From CAWEQW01 sp963811365 (lineage in GTDB: Bacteria; Actinomycetota; Actinomycetes; Propionibacteriales; Nocardioidaceae): a stretch of DNA of 64,000 nt. A model generated the notes under the pieces. The model was not told the origin of the DNA, made no database searches, and saw nothing but the letters and a program-made list of their open reading frames with translations. The stretch spans positions 868,001-932,000 of the forward strand of contig CAWEQW010000008.1 of assembly GCA_963811365.1 (NCBI GenBank). Reading direction: 5' to 3'. Below, one piece after another: positions 50,338-58,785 of the stretch (position 1 is the stretch's first letter; each line of letters begins with the position of its first letter). Made by a program: the position numbers and the translations under genes.

Positions 50338-51234
50338 TCAGCCCTTGACCCCCGAGCCCAGCTCGGAGGCCGTGAAGTGCTTCTGGAACGCCAGGAACAG
50401 GGCGACGGCCGGCGCGGCGAGCACCACCGCTCCGGCGAGGATCGCCCCGAACGGGTTGGTCGCCCGCCCGGCGATGTTGCTGATGTAGTTCGCCAACGTG
50501 ACCGCCAACGGCTGCAGGTCCTGGTTCTTGGTGACCAGGAACGGCCAGAGGAACTCGTTCCACGGCCCGATGAACGTCAGCAGCACCACCGTGAGCAGCG
50601 CCGGGCGCACCAGCGGCAGCGCCACGGACCAGAGGATCCGCAGCTCCCCGGCACCGTCGAGCTGGGCCGCCGAGAAGAGGTCGTCGGGCAGCTGCAGGAA
50701 GAACTGCCGGAACACGAACACCGCGGTGGAGTTGATCGCGAAGGGCACGATCATCCCCAGGTAGGTGTCGGCCAGCCCGTAGGTGCGCACGATCATCACG
50801 TACATCGGGATGATCAGCAGCTGGAACGGCACGATCTGGACCAGCAGCATCACCGCGAACAGCGTCCCGCGACCCCGGAAGTGCAGCCGGGCGAGGGCGT
50901 AGCCGGCCAGCAGGCCGAACACCACCGTGCCGAGCAGCACCCCGGCGGTGAAGATGCCCGAGTTGAGCAGCGACCGTGGCAGGTCGACGCGTGCGTTGAT
51001 CTGCGCGTAGTTGTGCAGCGTCAGGCCACCGGAGGGGAAGGCGCCCTTCACGGTGGTGTCCGGATGGGCCTGCAGCGAGCCGAGGACCATGTAGTAGAAG
51101 GGGAACAGGAAGACCAGGGCGCCCAGCACGAGCAGGACCATGCTGACCCAGCGCCAGCTGCGCGGGGCGTTCTCCTGCGTCGGCGTACCGGTGACGACGG
51201 CTTCCTTCGAGGCGGTGTCGACCATGTCAGCCAC
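50338..51234 (-). CDS. Carbohydrate ABC transporter permease (MalG/AraQ type)
   Basis: A 298-residue inner-membrane permease with six hydrophobic segments. The first is WVSMVLLVLGALVFLFPFYYM. The cytoplasmic EAA loop reads SAAQLDGAGELRILWSVALPLVRPAL, the contact point for the ATPase, and ends with the GPWNEFLWPFLV stretch typical of MalG-type partners. GTG 51234 overlaps the stop of the upstream permease by eight bases; ATG 51225 is an alternative start. It pairs with the permease at 51227-52150 and the lipoprotein at 52164-53447. Confidence 0.92.
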   Translation of the reverse strand: MADMVDTASKEAVVTGTPTQENAPRSWRWVSMVLLVLGALVFLFPFYYMVLGSLQAHPDTTVKGAFPSGGLTLHNYAQINARVDLPRSLLNSGIFTAGVLLGTVVFGLLAGYALARLHFRGRGTLFAVMLLVQIVPFQLLIIPMYVMIVRTYGLADTYLGMIVPFAINSTAVFVFRQFFLQLPDDLFSAAQLDGAGELRILWSVALPLVRPALLTVVLLTFIGPWNEFLWPFLVTKNQDLQPLAVTLANYISNIAGRATNPFGAILAGAVVLAAPAVALFLAFQKHFTASELGSGVKG

Positions 51235-52150
51235 GCTCCAGGATCCGGCGGTTCACCAAGGACACGACGAGCACGAGGAGCACCAGGATCACGCCGATGG
51301 CCGACGCGGTGTCCGGGTTCCCCTGCTCGATACCCTGCTGGTACATCACGAACACCGGCGACGCGGACGCGCCGTCGGGGCCGCCCCCGTTGGTCAGCAG
51401 GTAGGGCTCGGTGAACAGGTTGGCACCGGTGATCGTGGCCAGGATGACCACGAGCGTGGTCGCCGGTCGTACGCCGGGCACGGTCACTTCGAGGAACTGC
51501 CGGAACCGGCCCGCACCGTCGACGGCCGCGGCCTCGTAGAGGTCCTTGGGGACGTTCTGCAGCGCAGCGAGGTAGAGCAGGATGAAGAAGCCGAGCTGCT
51601 TCCAGGTGACGAACAGGGCGATGACCGGCATCGCCAGAGCGCTGTTCACCAGCCAGGACGGCGACGGCGCGAGCGGGCCGAGAAGCTGGTTGACCATGCC
51701 GTTCTGGCTGAACAGGAACAGCCACACACCGACCAGCGCGACGCTGGCGGTGACGTACGGGACGAAGTACGACACCCGCAGGAAGGTGCGTGCGTGCAGC
51801 GCGGTGTTGAGCGCCGCGGCGAGCACCATCCCGAGCACCACCGTCAGCGGGACGTTGATGACCAGGAACTCAAGGACGTTGAGGAAGGACTGCCGCACCG
51901 CCGGGTCGCTGAGCACCGTCCGGTAGTTGGCGAGCCCGACGAACGGGCGGGCCACCTGGGCTCCGGGCGCGGCGAAGAAGTAGTCGTGGAAGGAGATCCA
52001 CACCGCGAGGCCCAGCGGGTAGGCGAAGATCGCGGCGAGGAACACGGCGTACGGCGCGGCGAAGAGCATCCCCAGCGGTTGACGACCGAACACGGTCGTC
52101 AACCGCCGGCGGGTGCCTGCGCGCGCGGCGACTGACTGCACGGCGGACAC
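51227..52150 (-). CDS. Carbohydrate ABC transporter permease (MalF/LacF type)
   Basis: A 307-residue permease with six hydrophobic segments beginning MLFAAPYAVFLAAIFAYPLGLAVWISFHDYFF, then FVGLANYRTVLSDPAVRQSFLNVLEF. The EAA loop is YEAAAVDGAGRFRQFLEVTVPGVRPA, followed by TNGGGPDGASASPVFVMY, all characteristic of CUT1 sugar transporters. GTG 52150 is the start. It lies 13 bases after the lipoprotein gene in the same operon. The encoded importer needs an ATPase from elsewhere (an MsiK-like shared protein), because none is encoded in this locus. Confidence 0.92.
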   Translation of the reverse strand: MSAVQSVAARAGTRRRLTTVFGRQPLGMLFAAPYAVFLAAIFAYPLGLAVWISFHDYFFAAPGAQVARPFVGLANYRTVLSDPAVRQSFLNVLEFLVINVPLTVVLGMVLAAALNTALHARTFLRVSYFVPYVTASVALVGVWLFLFSQNGMVNQLLGPLAPSPSWLVNSALAMPVIALFVTWKQLGFFILLYLAALQNVPKDLYEAAAVDGAGRFRQFLEVTVPGVRPATTLVVILATITGANLFTEPYLLTNGGGPDGASASPVFVMYQQGIEQGNPDTASAIGVILVLLVLVVSLVNRRILERG

Positions 52151-52163
52151 GGCGGCGCTCCGG

Positions 52164-53447
52164 TCAGGACTGGCCGACGAGGGAGTCGATCTTCGACGCC
52201 GCGGTGCGCAAGGCGCTGTCGACCGGGGTCTTGCCGAAGATCACCGCCGAGGAGTACTGGTCGCGGAACGTCTGCCACACCTGGACCGAGTTCGGCACGT
52301 TCGGCACCTCGACGGTGCGGGCGGCCTGGTCGGCGAACAGGTTGTACTCCGGGTGCTTGGCGAAGTACGCCGGGAAGGTGCCCTTGAGGTCGGTGCGGAT
52401 CGGCATCTGGCCGGTCATGTCGAGGAGCTTGCCGTCCTGCTTCTTGGAGGTGGCGTACTTCAGCAGGTCCCACGCGGTCTTCTGGTTCTTGCAGGCCGAG
52501 TACACCGCGACGTTCTTGGCGTCCGTGAAGGTGTGCACCTGGCCGGGGCTCATCCCGTTCTGGGTCGGCACCGGGACCACGCCCCAGTCCACCTTGTTGC
52601 CGTACACCGCGATGGCCCACGGGCCGACCACGGCCATCGCCGCCTTGCCGTCCGCGAAGGAGTCACCGCTGTAGGCCTCCTTGGGCGCGTAGCCCTTGGC
52701 GTACATCTGCGCCCAGAAGTTCGCCACGGCCTTGCCGGTGGCGTCGTCGAAGGTCGCCTTGCCGTTCTCGACGAGCTGCTTGCCGCCGCTCTGTGCGGCG
52801 TACAACGGGTAGAAGTCGAACCAGGACTGGAAGAACTCGCTCGTCGGGGCCGGCCAGATCGCCGCCTGTGCGGCGCCGCTGTCGACGATCTTCTTGCTGG
52901 TCGACAGGAACTGCGCGTAGGTCTTCAGCGGCGGGTTCTTCGTGTCGATCCCGGCCTTGGCGAAGAGCTTCTTGTTGTAGAAGATCATCACCGGGTTCTG
53001 CTTCCACGGCATCTGGTAGAACTTGCCGTCCGGCGAGGCGTACTGGTCGGCGGCGGAGCCGGAGCGAGCCTTGATGTACGCCCGCGCGCCCTTGAAGCCG
53101 TCCAGCGGTACCAGCCCGCCCTGCTTCTGGAACTGGGGCACGGCGGCCGGGCTGGTGTTGAACACCAGGCAGGGCGCGTTGCCCGCGGTGATCGCCGCGC
53201 CGATGACCTCCTCCGACGTCTTGCCGGCGGGGATCTCCTGGGCGGTGACCTTCTCCTTGGGGTGTCCCTGGTTCCAGGAGGTGACCATCTGCTTGCCCCA
53301 GGCCAGCTCCTCGGGGTTGTTCGACATCCAGATCTTGATCGGGCCGGTCGCCGTGGCCGCGCTGTTCGAGGCCGAGCTCCCACCGCAGGCAGCAGTCATC
53401 CCGAGAGCAAGAACCGACACGGATGCGGCAAGGATCTTCGTCCTCAT
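52164..53447 (-). CDS. Extracellular sugar-binding lipoprotein of an ABC importer (CUT1 family)
   Basis: A 427-residue protein with a lipoprotein signal: MRTKILAASVSVLALGMTAACGG, lipobox T-A-A-C with the lipidated Cys at residue 21. The mature part is a family-1 solute-binding protein: GPIKIWMSNNPEELAWGKQMV, YQMPWKQNPVMIFYNKKLFAKAGI, SFADGKAAMAVVGPWAIAVYG and VPVPTQNGMSPGQVHTFTDAKNVAVYSACKN, then WDLLKYATSKKQ. The aromatic residues are likely sugar contacts. GAAGGGAG lies before ATG 53447. Together with the two permeases it defines a saccharide importer; the GH130 and AGE genes suggest a beta-mannoside or related oligosaccharide. Confidence 0.93.
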   Translation of the reverse strand: MRTKILAASVSVLALGMTAACGGSSASNSAATATGPIKIWMSNNPEELAWGKQMVTSWNQGHPKEKVTAQEIPAGKTSEEVIGAAITAGNAPCLVFNTSPAAVPQFQKQGGLVPLDGFKGARAYIKARSGSAADQYASPDGKFYQMPWKQNPVMIFYNKKLFAKAGIDTKNPPLKTYAQFLSTSKKIVDSGAAQAAIWPAPTSEFFQSWFDFYPLYAAQSGGKQLVENGKATFDDATGKAVANFWAQMYAKGYAPKEAYSGDSFADGKAAMAVVGPWAIAVYGNKVDWGVVPVPTQNGMSPGQVHTFTDAKNVAVYSACKNQKTAWDLLKYATSKKQDGKLLDMTGQMPIRTDLKGTFPAYFAKHPEYNLFADQAARTVEVPNVPNSVQVWQTFRDQYSSAVIFGKTPVDSALRTAASKIDSLVGQS

Positions 53448-53458
53448 GCGCACTCCCT

Positions 53459-54520
53459 TCACCGCCGCGGCTCCCCGCGACGGGTTCGATGGTGGTGGAC
53501 AGGTACAGGGGTGTCCGCCGGGGCGGGACCGGTGGAGTCGCGGACCACGAGCCGCGCCGGCGGCAGGTGGACCGGGGTGGCCGGGCGCTGCGCGATCAGG
53601 TCGAGCAGGCAGGTAGCCGCCGCCCGCCCCCACGCCACGACGTCGGTCGCGACGGTGGTCAGCGAGGGCTGGAGGTACGCGGCGATCTCGGTGTCGTCGT
53701 ACCCGGTGACGGAGAGCTCGCCGGGCACCCGGACGCCGCGCGACAGCGCCCACGACATGCCGGCCATCGCCATCAGGTCGTTGGCGTAGACGACCGCGGT
53801 CGGCGGCTCGGACAGGTCCAGCAGCTCGCGGGTGGCCGCCGACCCGGACTCGGCGGAGAAGTCGCCCTCGATGCACGGGCCCTCGGGGACGCCGGCCGCG
53901 GCGAGCGCGCGGGACCAGGCGGCGCGGCGCGAGCGCCCGTGCACCGTCGCCGCCGGCCCGGAGACGTGCGCGATGCGGGTGTGCCCACGGGAGAGCAGGT
54001 GCTGCACGGCGGCGGTCACGCCCGGCGCGTCGTCGATCGCCACGGCCGGCCAGAGGCCGTCCGACCCGGGGCCGACGACCACCGCGGGAAGGCCGAGCTC
54101 GGCGAGCAGCGCGGGCCGCGGGTCGCGCACCGCGAGGTCGGTGAGCAGCACACCGTCGACGCGGCCCTCGGCGACGAGCCGCCGGTAGGCGTCCTCGTCG
54201 TGGTGCTCGGCGACCTGGAGCAGCAGCGCGTGGCCGTGCCGGGACAGCACGGTCTCGAGACCGGCGATGAAGCTGGGGAAGAACGCGTCCGCGCGCAGGA
54301 TCTCCGGAGGCCTCGCGACCACCAGACCGACCGCGAGCGCCTTCGAGCTCGACAGCGCCCGGGCCCGCGGGCTGGGCGTCCACCCGAGCCGCTCGGCCAC
54401 GTCGAGGATCCGGGCGCGGGTCTCGGGGGCGACACCGGGCCGGCCGTTCAGCGCGAACGACACCGCACCCTTGGAGACGCCGGCGGCCCGCGCGACGTCG
54501 TTGATGGTGGCCCGAGACAC
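53459..54520 (-). CDS. LacI-family transcriptional regulator
   Basis: A 353-residue repressor. Residues 1-55 are the LacI DNA-binding domain: ATINDVARAAGVSKGAVSFALNGRPGVAPETRARILDVAERLGW, including the hinge helix residues. The rest is a periplasmic-binding-protein-like effector domain (GLVVARPPEI, VDGVLLTDLAVRD, LSRGHTRIAHVSGP, PTAVVYANDLMAMAG, ELSVTGYDDTEIAAYLQPSLTTV). It is the first gene of the saccharide operon, 11 bases before the lipoprotein gene. A perfect 14-bp palindrome eight bases before its GTG start is almost certainly its own operator, giving autorepression and control of the operon. Confidence 0.93.
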   Translation of the reverse strand: MSRATINDVARAAGVSKGAVSFALNGRPGVAPETRARILDVAERLGWTPSPRARALSSSKALAVGLVVARPPEILRADAFFPSFIAGLETVLSRHGHALLLQVAEHHDEDAYRRLVAEGRVDGVLLTDLAVRDPRPALLAELGLPAVVVGPGSDGLWPAVAIDDAPGVTAAVQHLLSRGHTRIAHVSGPAATVHGRSRRAAWSRALAAAGVPEGPCIEGDFSAESGSAATRELLDLSEPPTAVVYANDLMAMAGMSWALSRGVRVPGELSVTGYDDTEIAAYLQPSLTTVATDVVAWGRAAATCLLDLIAQRPATPVHLPPARLVVRDSTGPAPADTPVPVHHHRTRRGEPRR

Positions 54521-54528
54521 ACGATTAC

Positions 54529-54542
54529 CTAAACCGGTTTAG
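54529..54542. promoter_or_regulatory. LacI-type palindromic operator
   Basis: CTAAACCGGTTTAG is a perfect 14-bp palindrome with the central CG typical of LacI-family sites, placed eight bases before the lacI GTG. It lies in an AT-richer patch of otherwise very GC-rich sequence. It probably overlaps the operon promoter. Confidence 0.8.
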
Positions 54543-54606
54543 CGCCCGGCGTCAAGACCCTGTCGCAACGTGGCTGTACCAGCCGTGCGCGGGGTCGTCG
54601 GGACTG

Positions 54607-55716
54607 TCAGCGACCGGAGCCCATCGCCGCCAGGACGGCGTAGGCCGGCTTGATCGTGCTCTCGATCAGGTCGAGCCGCTCGTCGAAGTGCAGGAAGGCC
54701 GACTTCATCGCGTTGATCGTGAACCAGCGCAGGTCCTCGACGCCGAAGCCGAACGCCTCGACGAGCGCGCCCATCTCCTTCGACATCGAGGTGGCGCTCA
54801 TCAGCCGGTTGTCGGTGTTGACGGTGACCCGGAAGCGCAGTCGGGTGAGCAGCCCGATCGGGTGCTCCGCGATCGACGGGGCGGCCCCCGTCTGAAGGTT
54901 GGAGGACGGGCACATCTCGAGCGGGATCCGCTTGTCCCGGACGTACGTCGCGAGCAGCCCGAGCCGCGGCGTGCCGTCCCGGTCCACGGTGATGTCGTCG
55001 ATGATCCGGACGCCGTGCCCGAGCCGGTCCGCGCCGCACCACTGGATGGCCTGCCAGATCGACGGCAGCCCGAACGCCTCGCCGGCGTGGATCGTGAAGT
55101 GCGCGTTCTCGCGCTGGAGGTACTCGAACGCGTCGAGGTGCCGGGTCGGCGGGTAGCCGGCCTCGGCCCCGGCGATGTCGAAGCCCACCACGCCGCGGTC
55201 CCGGTAGGCCACGGTCAGCTCCGCGATCTCCTGGGAGTTCGCCCGGTGCCGCATCGCGGTCAGCAGCTGGCGCACCACGACCGGCGTGCCGTCCGACCGC
55301 GCCTGCTGCTCGCCCTCGGCGAACCCCGCACGGACCGCGTCGACCGCCTGGCTCAGCGACAGCCCGCCCTCGAGGTGCTGCTCCGGGGCCCAGCGCACCT
55401 CGGCGTACACCACCCCGTCCTCGGCGAGGTCGGCGACGCACTCGCGCGCCACCCGCTGCAGGCTCTCGGCGGTCTGCATCACCGCGACGGTGTGGTCGAA
55501 CGTCTCGAGGTAGCGCTCCAGGGAGCCCGAGCCGGCCGCCTCCTCGAACCAGCGGCCGAGCGAACCGGCGTCCGCGGCCGGCAGGCTGTGACCGGCGGCG
55601 GCGGCGAGCTCGAGCACCGTCTGCGGCCGCAGCCCGCCGTCGAGGTGGTCGTGCAGCAGCACCTTCGGCGCCCGCCGCACGAGAGGCAGGACCGGTTGGA
55701 GGATAGGTTCGGCCAT
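54607..55716 (-). CDS. add: Adenosine deaminase
   Basis: A 369-residue TIM-barrel amidohydrolase that converts adenosine and deoxyadenosine to inosine. Zinc and catalytic motifs: KVLLHDHLDGGLRP (two His), HFTIHAGEAFG (His and the acid-base neighbour Glu), RLGHGVRI (His), CPSSNLQTGA, and VTVNTDNRLMS with the zinc Asp. The opening APKVLLHDHLDGGLRP fits the actinobacterial Add (Rv3313c) group. ATG 55716 is chosen; an ATG six codons upstream (55734) is possible but adds residues outside the family. Inosine made here is the substrate for the PNP at 38585-39397. It is divergent from the MaoC gene. Confidence 0.94.
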   Translation of the reverse strand: MAEPILQPVLPLVRRAPKVLLHDHLDGGLRPQTVLELAAAAGHSLPAADAGSLGRWFEEAAGSGSLERYLETFDHTVAVMQTAESLQRVARECVADLAEDGVVYAEVRWAPEQHLEGGLSLSQAVDAVRAGFAEGEQQARSDGTPVVVRQLLTAMRHRANSQEIAELTVAYRDRGVVGFDIAGAEAGYPPTRHLDAFEYLQRENAHFTIHAGEAFGLPSIWQAIQWCGADRLGHGVRIIDDITVDRDGTPRLGLLATYVRDKRIPLEMCPSSNLQTGAAPSIAEHPIGLLTRLRFRVTVNTDNRLMSATSMSKEMGALVEAFGFGVEDLRWFTINAMKSAFLHFDERLDLIESTIKPAYAVLAAMGSGR

Positions 55717-55746
55717 GAGCACATCTAAGAGCATCCAGGAGCTGAG

Positions 55747-56205
55747 GTGCAGATGCGGGTATTCGCGACGTTCGACGAGCTGACCGCGGCTGTCGGGGAG
55801 GACCTCGGCAGCAGTGACTGGCTCGAGGTGACCCAGGACCGCGTCGACGCGTTCGCCGACGCCACCGGCGACCACCAGTGGATCCACGTCGACGTCGGGC
55901 GGGCCGCGCAGGGCCCGTTCGGCGGCACGATCGCGCACGGCTACCTGACCCTGTCGCTGATCCCGTTCTTCAGCGCCCAGATCATCGGCCTGGAGACGCC
56001 GGGGGCGAAGCTGAACTACGGCGTCAACAAGGTCCGCTTCCCCGCCCCGGTGCGGGTCGGCCGGCGGATCCGCGCCACCGCGACCGTCGTCGAGGTCGGC
56101 GACGTCCCGGCCGGCAAGCAGCTCGTCACCCGCTTCACCGTCGAGATCGAGGGCGAGGACAAGCCGGGCTGCGTGGCGGAGACCGTCGTGCTGCTGCTGC
56201 CCTGA
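55747..56205 (+). CDS. MaoC-family (R)-specific enoyl-CoA hydratase-like protein
   Basis: A 152-residue hot-dog-fold protein. Its catalytic segment FADATGDHQWIHVDVGRAAQGPFGGTIAHGYLTLSL contains the Asp-His pair of hydratase 2 enzymes (D-A-T-G-D-H-x-x-I-H). NYGVNKVRFPAPVRVGRRI and GCVAETVVLLL follow as in the stand-alone dehydratases of actinobacteria. It probably hydrates trans-2-enoyl-CoA. GTG 55747 is preferred to ATG 55753 because AGGAG (55737-55741) stands at five bases from the GTG and at 11 from the ATG. The 30-bp gap to the divergent add gene is very short, so their promoters overlap. Confidence 0.88.
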   Translation: MQMRVFATFDELTAAVGEDLGSSDWLEVTQDRVDAFADATGDHQWIHVDVGRAAQGPFGGTIAHGYLTLSLIPFFSAQIIGLETPGAKLNYGVNKVRFPAPVRVGRRIRATATVVEVGDVPAGKQLVTRFTVEIEGEDKPGCVAETVVLLLP

Positions 56206-56299
56206 GGCGGCCGAGTCCACCGGCCGAACCCGCTTGCATCGAGCGCCGCCTCTCGGGGTACCTGTCTGGGCAGGATCCCGGGAGAGGTGGCGAGGCACC

Positions 56300-57055
56300 G
56301 TGCACGACGTCGACGGCAGGAACGCGAAGGCCCCGGCGTACGACGAGCCAGGCAGCGATCGGGTGCTCGACCTGCTGTGGGTGGTCGCCGCGTGCGTGGC
56401 CTGCGTGGTCGGCTGCGGCACCGCGCTCGTCACCCTGCGCGCGGACACCGGCGCCGGCTGGCTCGCGGTCGGAGCGCTGGCGACGTCGGCGGTGATGGTC
56501 GGGCTCCAGGGGGTCGAGCCCCTCGACCTGTCGATGCTGCTGCGCATCGTGCGCACCGCCGTGATCGGCGCGGTCGGCCTGCTCTCGCTCGTGGCGCTGC
56601 TCACCCTGTCGCCCGGCATCGCCCTGGCGATCGCCGGCTACCTGGCCCTGCTCTCGCCCCTCGTGCGCCGCGCCGTCGCGCGAGGACTCGCTGGTCTGCC
56701 GACCCGGCCGCCGGCCCGGGACTCCTCCACCCAGCTGCCGACGCGGTCTGCCCCCGCCCTTCCGACCCGGGCCGCGTCGGCGCCGCAGGCCACCTCCGAC
56801 CTCGAGAAGCTCAGCGACGTCGACCTCTGCCGGGCGTGGCGGACCAGCTACGTGGCGCTGCAGCGCGCCGCGGACAGCTCGGAGCTGGCCGCGGTGGCGG
56901 CGCTGCGGGGCGGCTACCTCGACGAGCTGCGCCGGCGGGACGCTCGGGCCTACGACTCCTGGATCTCCTCGGGCGCCCGCGCGGCGAGCGACCCGGCCCG
57001 GTACTTCTGCCGCGGGCGCCGCAGTCCGCGGCGGTCCGACGAGCAGGCGTCCTAG
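56300..57055 (+). CDS. Hypothetical membrane protein with cytoplasmic helical tail
   Basis: A 251-residue protein. About residues 22-130 contain four hydrophobic segments (LLWVVAACVACVVGCGTALVTL, WLAVGALATSAVMVGLQGV, LLRIVRTAVIGAVGLLSLVALLT, GIALAIAGYLALLSPLV). A Pro/Ser/Thr-rich linker follows, then a conserved-looking segment LSDVDLCRAWRTSYVALQRAADSSELAAVAALRGGYLDELRRRD that recurs in many actinobacterial membrane proteins of unknown role. GAGGTGGCGAGG before GTG 56300 supports the start. It is convergent with deoA. Confidence 0.65.
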   Translation: MHDVDGRNAKAPAYDEPGSDRVLDLLWVVAACVACVVGCGTALVTLRADTGAGWLAVGALATSAVMVGLQGVEPLDLSMLLRIVRTAVIGAVGLLSLVALLTLSPGIALAIAGYLALLSPLVRRAVARGLAGLPTRPPARDSSTQLPTRSAPALPTRAASAPQATSDLEKLSDVDLCRAWRTSYVALQRAADSSELAAVAALRGGYLDELRRRDARAYDSWISSGARAASDPARYFCRGRRSPRRSDEQAS

Positions 57056-57070
57056 CATCGCGTCCCGCCC

Positions 57071-58363
57071 TCACCCCGCGGCGATCCGCTCCCGGACGAT
57101 CGGCCGCGTCGGGCGCGGCGTACCGGCCGGTGCCACCTCGACGGCGCCCTCGAGCGCCTCGACGGCGCGGGCGAACCGGTCGGCGTCATCGGTGTGCAAC
57201 CGCATCAGCGGGCGGCCCTCGGCCACCTCGTCGCCCGGCTTGGCGAGCAGCTCGACGCCGGCGCCGGCCTGCACAGGGTCCTCCTTGCGGGCCCGCCCCG
57301 CACCCAGCCGCCACGCGGCCACGCCGACGGCCAGCGCGTCGAGCCGGGACAGCACCCCGCTCGCGGGCGCGCTCACGACCTGGGTCTCGCGCGCGGTCGG
57401 CAGCGGTGCCGACGGGTCCCCGCCCTGCGCCGCGACCATCCGCCGCCACACGTCCATCGCGGTGCCGTCGCGCAGCCGCTCGGCGGGGTCCACGCCGCCA
57501 ACCCCGGCCGCCTCGAGCATCTCCCGGGCCAGCGCGACGGTCAGCTCGACGACGTCGGCCGGCCCGCCACCGGCGAGCACCTCGACCGACTCGCGAACCT
57601 CCAGGGCGTTGCCCGCGGTGCGGCCGAGCGGCGTGCCCATCTCCGTGAGCAGGGCGACCGTCGTGACCCCTGCGTCGGTGCCGAGGGCGACCATCGTGGA
57701 GGCGAGCTCCCGAGCGCGCTCGGTGTCCTTCATGAACGCCCCGGAGCCGACCTTCACGTCGAGCACCAGTGCGCCGGTGCCCTCGGCGATCTTCTTGCTC
57801 ATGATCGAGCTCGCGATCAGAGGCACCGCCTCGACGGTCGCGGTGACGTCGCGCAGCGCGTAGAGCTTCTTGTCCGCCGGGGCCAGCCCGGCCCCGGCCG
57901 CACAGATCACCGCGCCGACCTCCTCGAGCTGGCGCAGCATCGCCTGGTTGCTCAGCGACGCCTTCCAGCCGGGGATCGACTCCAGCTTGTCGAGGGTGCC
58001 GCCGGTGTGGCCCAGGCCGCGCCCGGACAGCTGGGGCACCGCAACGCCGCAGGCCGCGACGAGCGGCGCGAGCGGCAGCGTGACCTTGTCGCCGACGCCG
58101 CCGGTGGAGTGCTTGTCGGCGGTCGGCCGGGAGAGCCCCGAGAAGTCCATCCGCTCGCCCGAGGCGATCATCGCCGTGGTCCACCGGGCGATCTCGCGGC
58201 GGGTCATCCCGTTGAGCAGGATCGCCATCGCGAGCGCGGACATCTGCTCGTCGGCGACCGCACCGCGGGTGTAGGCGTCGACCACCCAGTCGACCTGGCT
58301 GTCGCTCAGCTCCCCGCGGTCCCGCTTCGTGGCGATGACCTCGACGGCGTCGTGCTGTTCCAC
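57071..58363 (-). CDS. deoA: Thymidine phosphorylase (pyrimidine-nucleoside phosphorylase)
   Basis: A 430-residue enzyme that splits thymidine or deoxyuridine (and possibly uridine) with phosphate into base plus deoxyribose 1-phosphate. Motifs: VEVIATKRDRGELSDSQVDWVVDAY, MSALAMAILLNGMTRREI, RPTADKHSTGGVGDKVTLPLAPLVAACG (phosphate loop), SGRGLGHTGGTLDKLESIPGW, ADKKLYALRDVTATVEAVPLIASSIMSKKIAEGTGALVLDVKVGSGAFMKD. The long DKHSTGGVGDK block is family-defining. GTG 58363 is used. It follows cdd by 13 bases in the nucleoside operon and gives the sugar phosphate used by the mutase and DeoC. Confidence 0.95.
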   Translation of the reverse strand: MEQHDAVEVIATKRDRGELSDSQVDWVVDAYTRGAVADEQMSALAMAILLNGMTRREIARWTTAMIASGERMDFSGLSRPTADKHSTGGVGDKVTLPLAPLVAACGVAVPQLSGRGLGHTGGTLDKLESIPGWKASLSNQAMLRQLEEVGAVICAAGAGLAPADKKLYALRDVTATVEAVPLIASSIMSKKIAEGTGALVLDVKVGSGAFMKDTERARELASTMVALGTDAGVTTVALLTEMGTPLGRTAGNALEVRESVEVLAGGGPADVVELTVALAREMLEAAGVGGVDPAERLRDGTAMDVWRRMVAAQGGDPSAPLPTARETQVVSAPASGVLSRLDALAVGVAAWRLGAGRARKEDPVQAGAGVELLAKPGDEVAEGRPLMRLHTDDADRFARAVEALEGAVEVAPAGTPRPTRPIVRERIAAG

Positions 58364-58376
58364 GTGTGCTGCCCCC

Positions 58377-58781
58377 TCAGGCGTCGGCGCCGGGACCGAG
58401 ATCGTCGCGGTCGAAGGCGTCCGGCAGCACCTCGGACATGGTGCGCACGCCCCGCGGGGTCAGCACCTGGAGCGTGCTGCCGCCGTGCTCGTGCAGCAGC
58501 TGGCGGCAGCGGCCGCAGGGCATGATCAGCGCGCCGTGCCCGTCGACGCAGACGAAGTGCGTGAGCCGGCCGCCTCCCCCGGCGTACAGGCTGGAGACCA
58601 GCCCGCACTCGGCGCACAGCGTGACGCCGTACGCCGCGTTCTCGACGTTGCAGCCGGTCACGGTCCGGCCGTCGTCGACCAGCGCGGCCGCGCCCACCCG
58701 GTAGCGGGAGTACGGCGCGTAGGCGCGGGTCATCACCTCGCGGGCGGCCTCCCGCAGCGCGTCCCAGCCTGCCTCGTCCAC
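58377..58781 (-). CDS. cdd: Cytidine deaminase
   Basis: A 134-residue tetrameric-type enzyme that converts cytidine and deoxycytidine to uridine and deoxyuridine. Substrate loop: YAPYSRYRVGAAAL and GCNVENAAYGVTLCAE, with the zinc Cys 56 and the catalytic Glu 58. The second zinc site is PCGRC (Cys 89 and Cys 92). A C-terminal extension RTMSEVLPDAFDRDDLGPGADA is normal for the family. The GTG start lies four bases after the permease stop, within the nucleoside operon; its product feeds DeoA. Confidence 0.95.
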   Translation of the reverse strand: MDEAGWDALREAAREVMTRAYAPYSRYRVGAAALVDDGRTVTGCNVENAAYGVTLCAECGLVSSLYAGGGGRLTHFVCVDGHGALIMPCGRCRQLLHEHGGSTLQVLTPRGVRTMSEVLPDAFDRDDLGPGADA

Positions 58782-58785
58782 CAGG

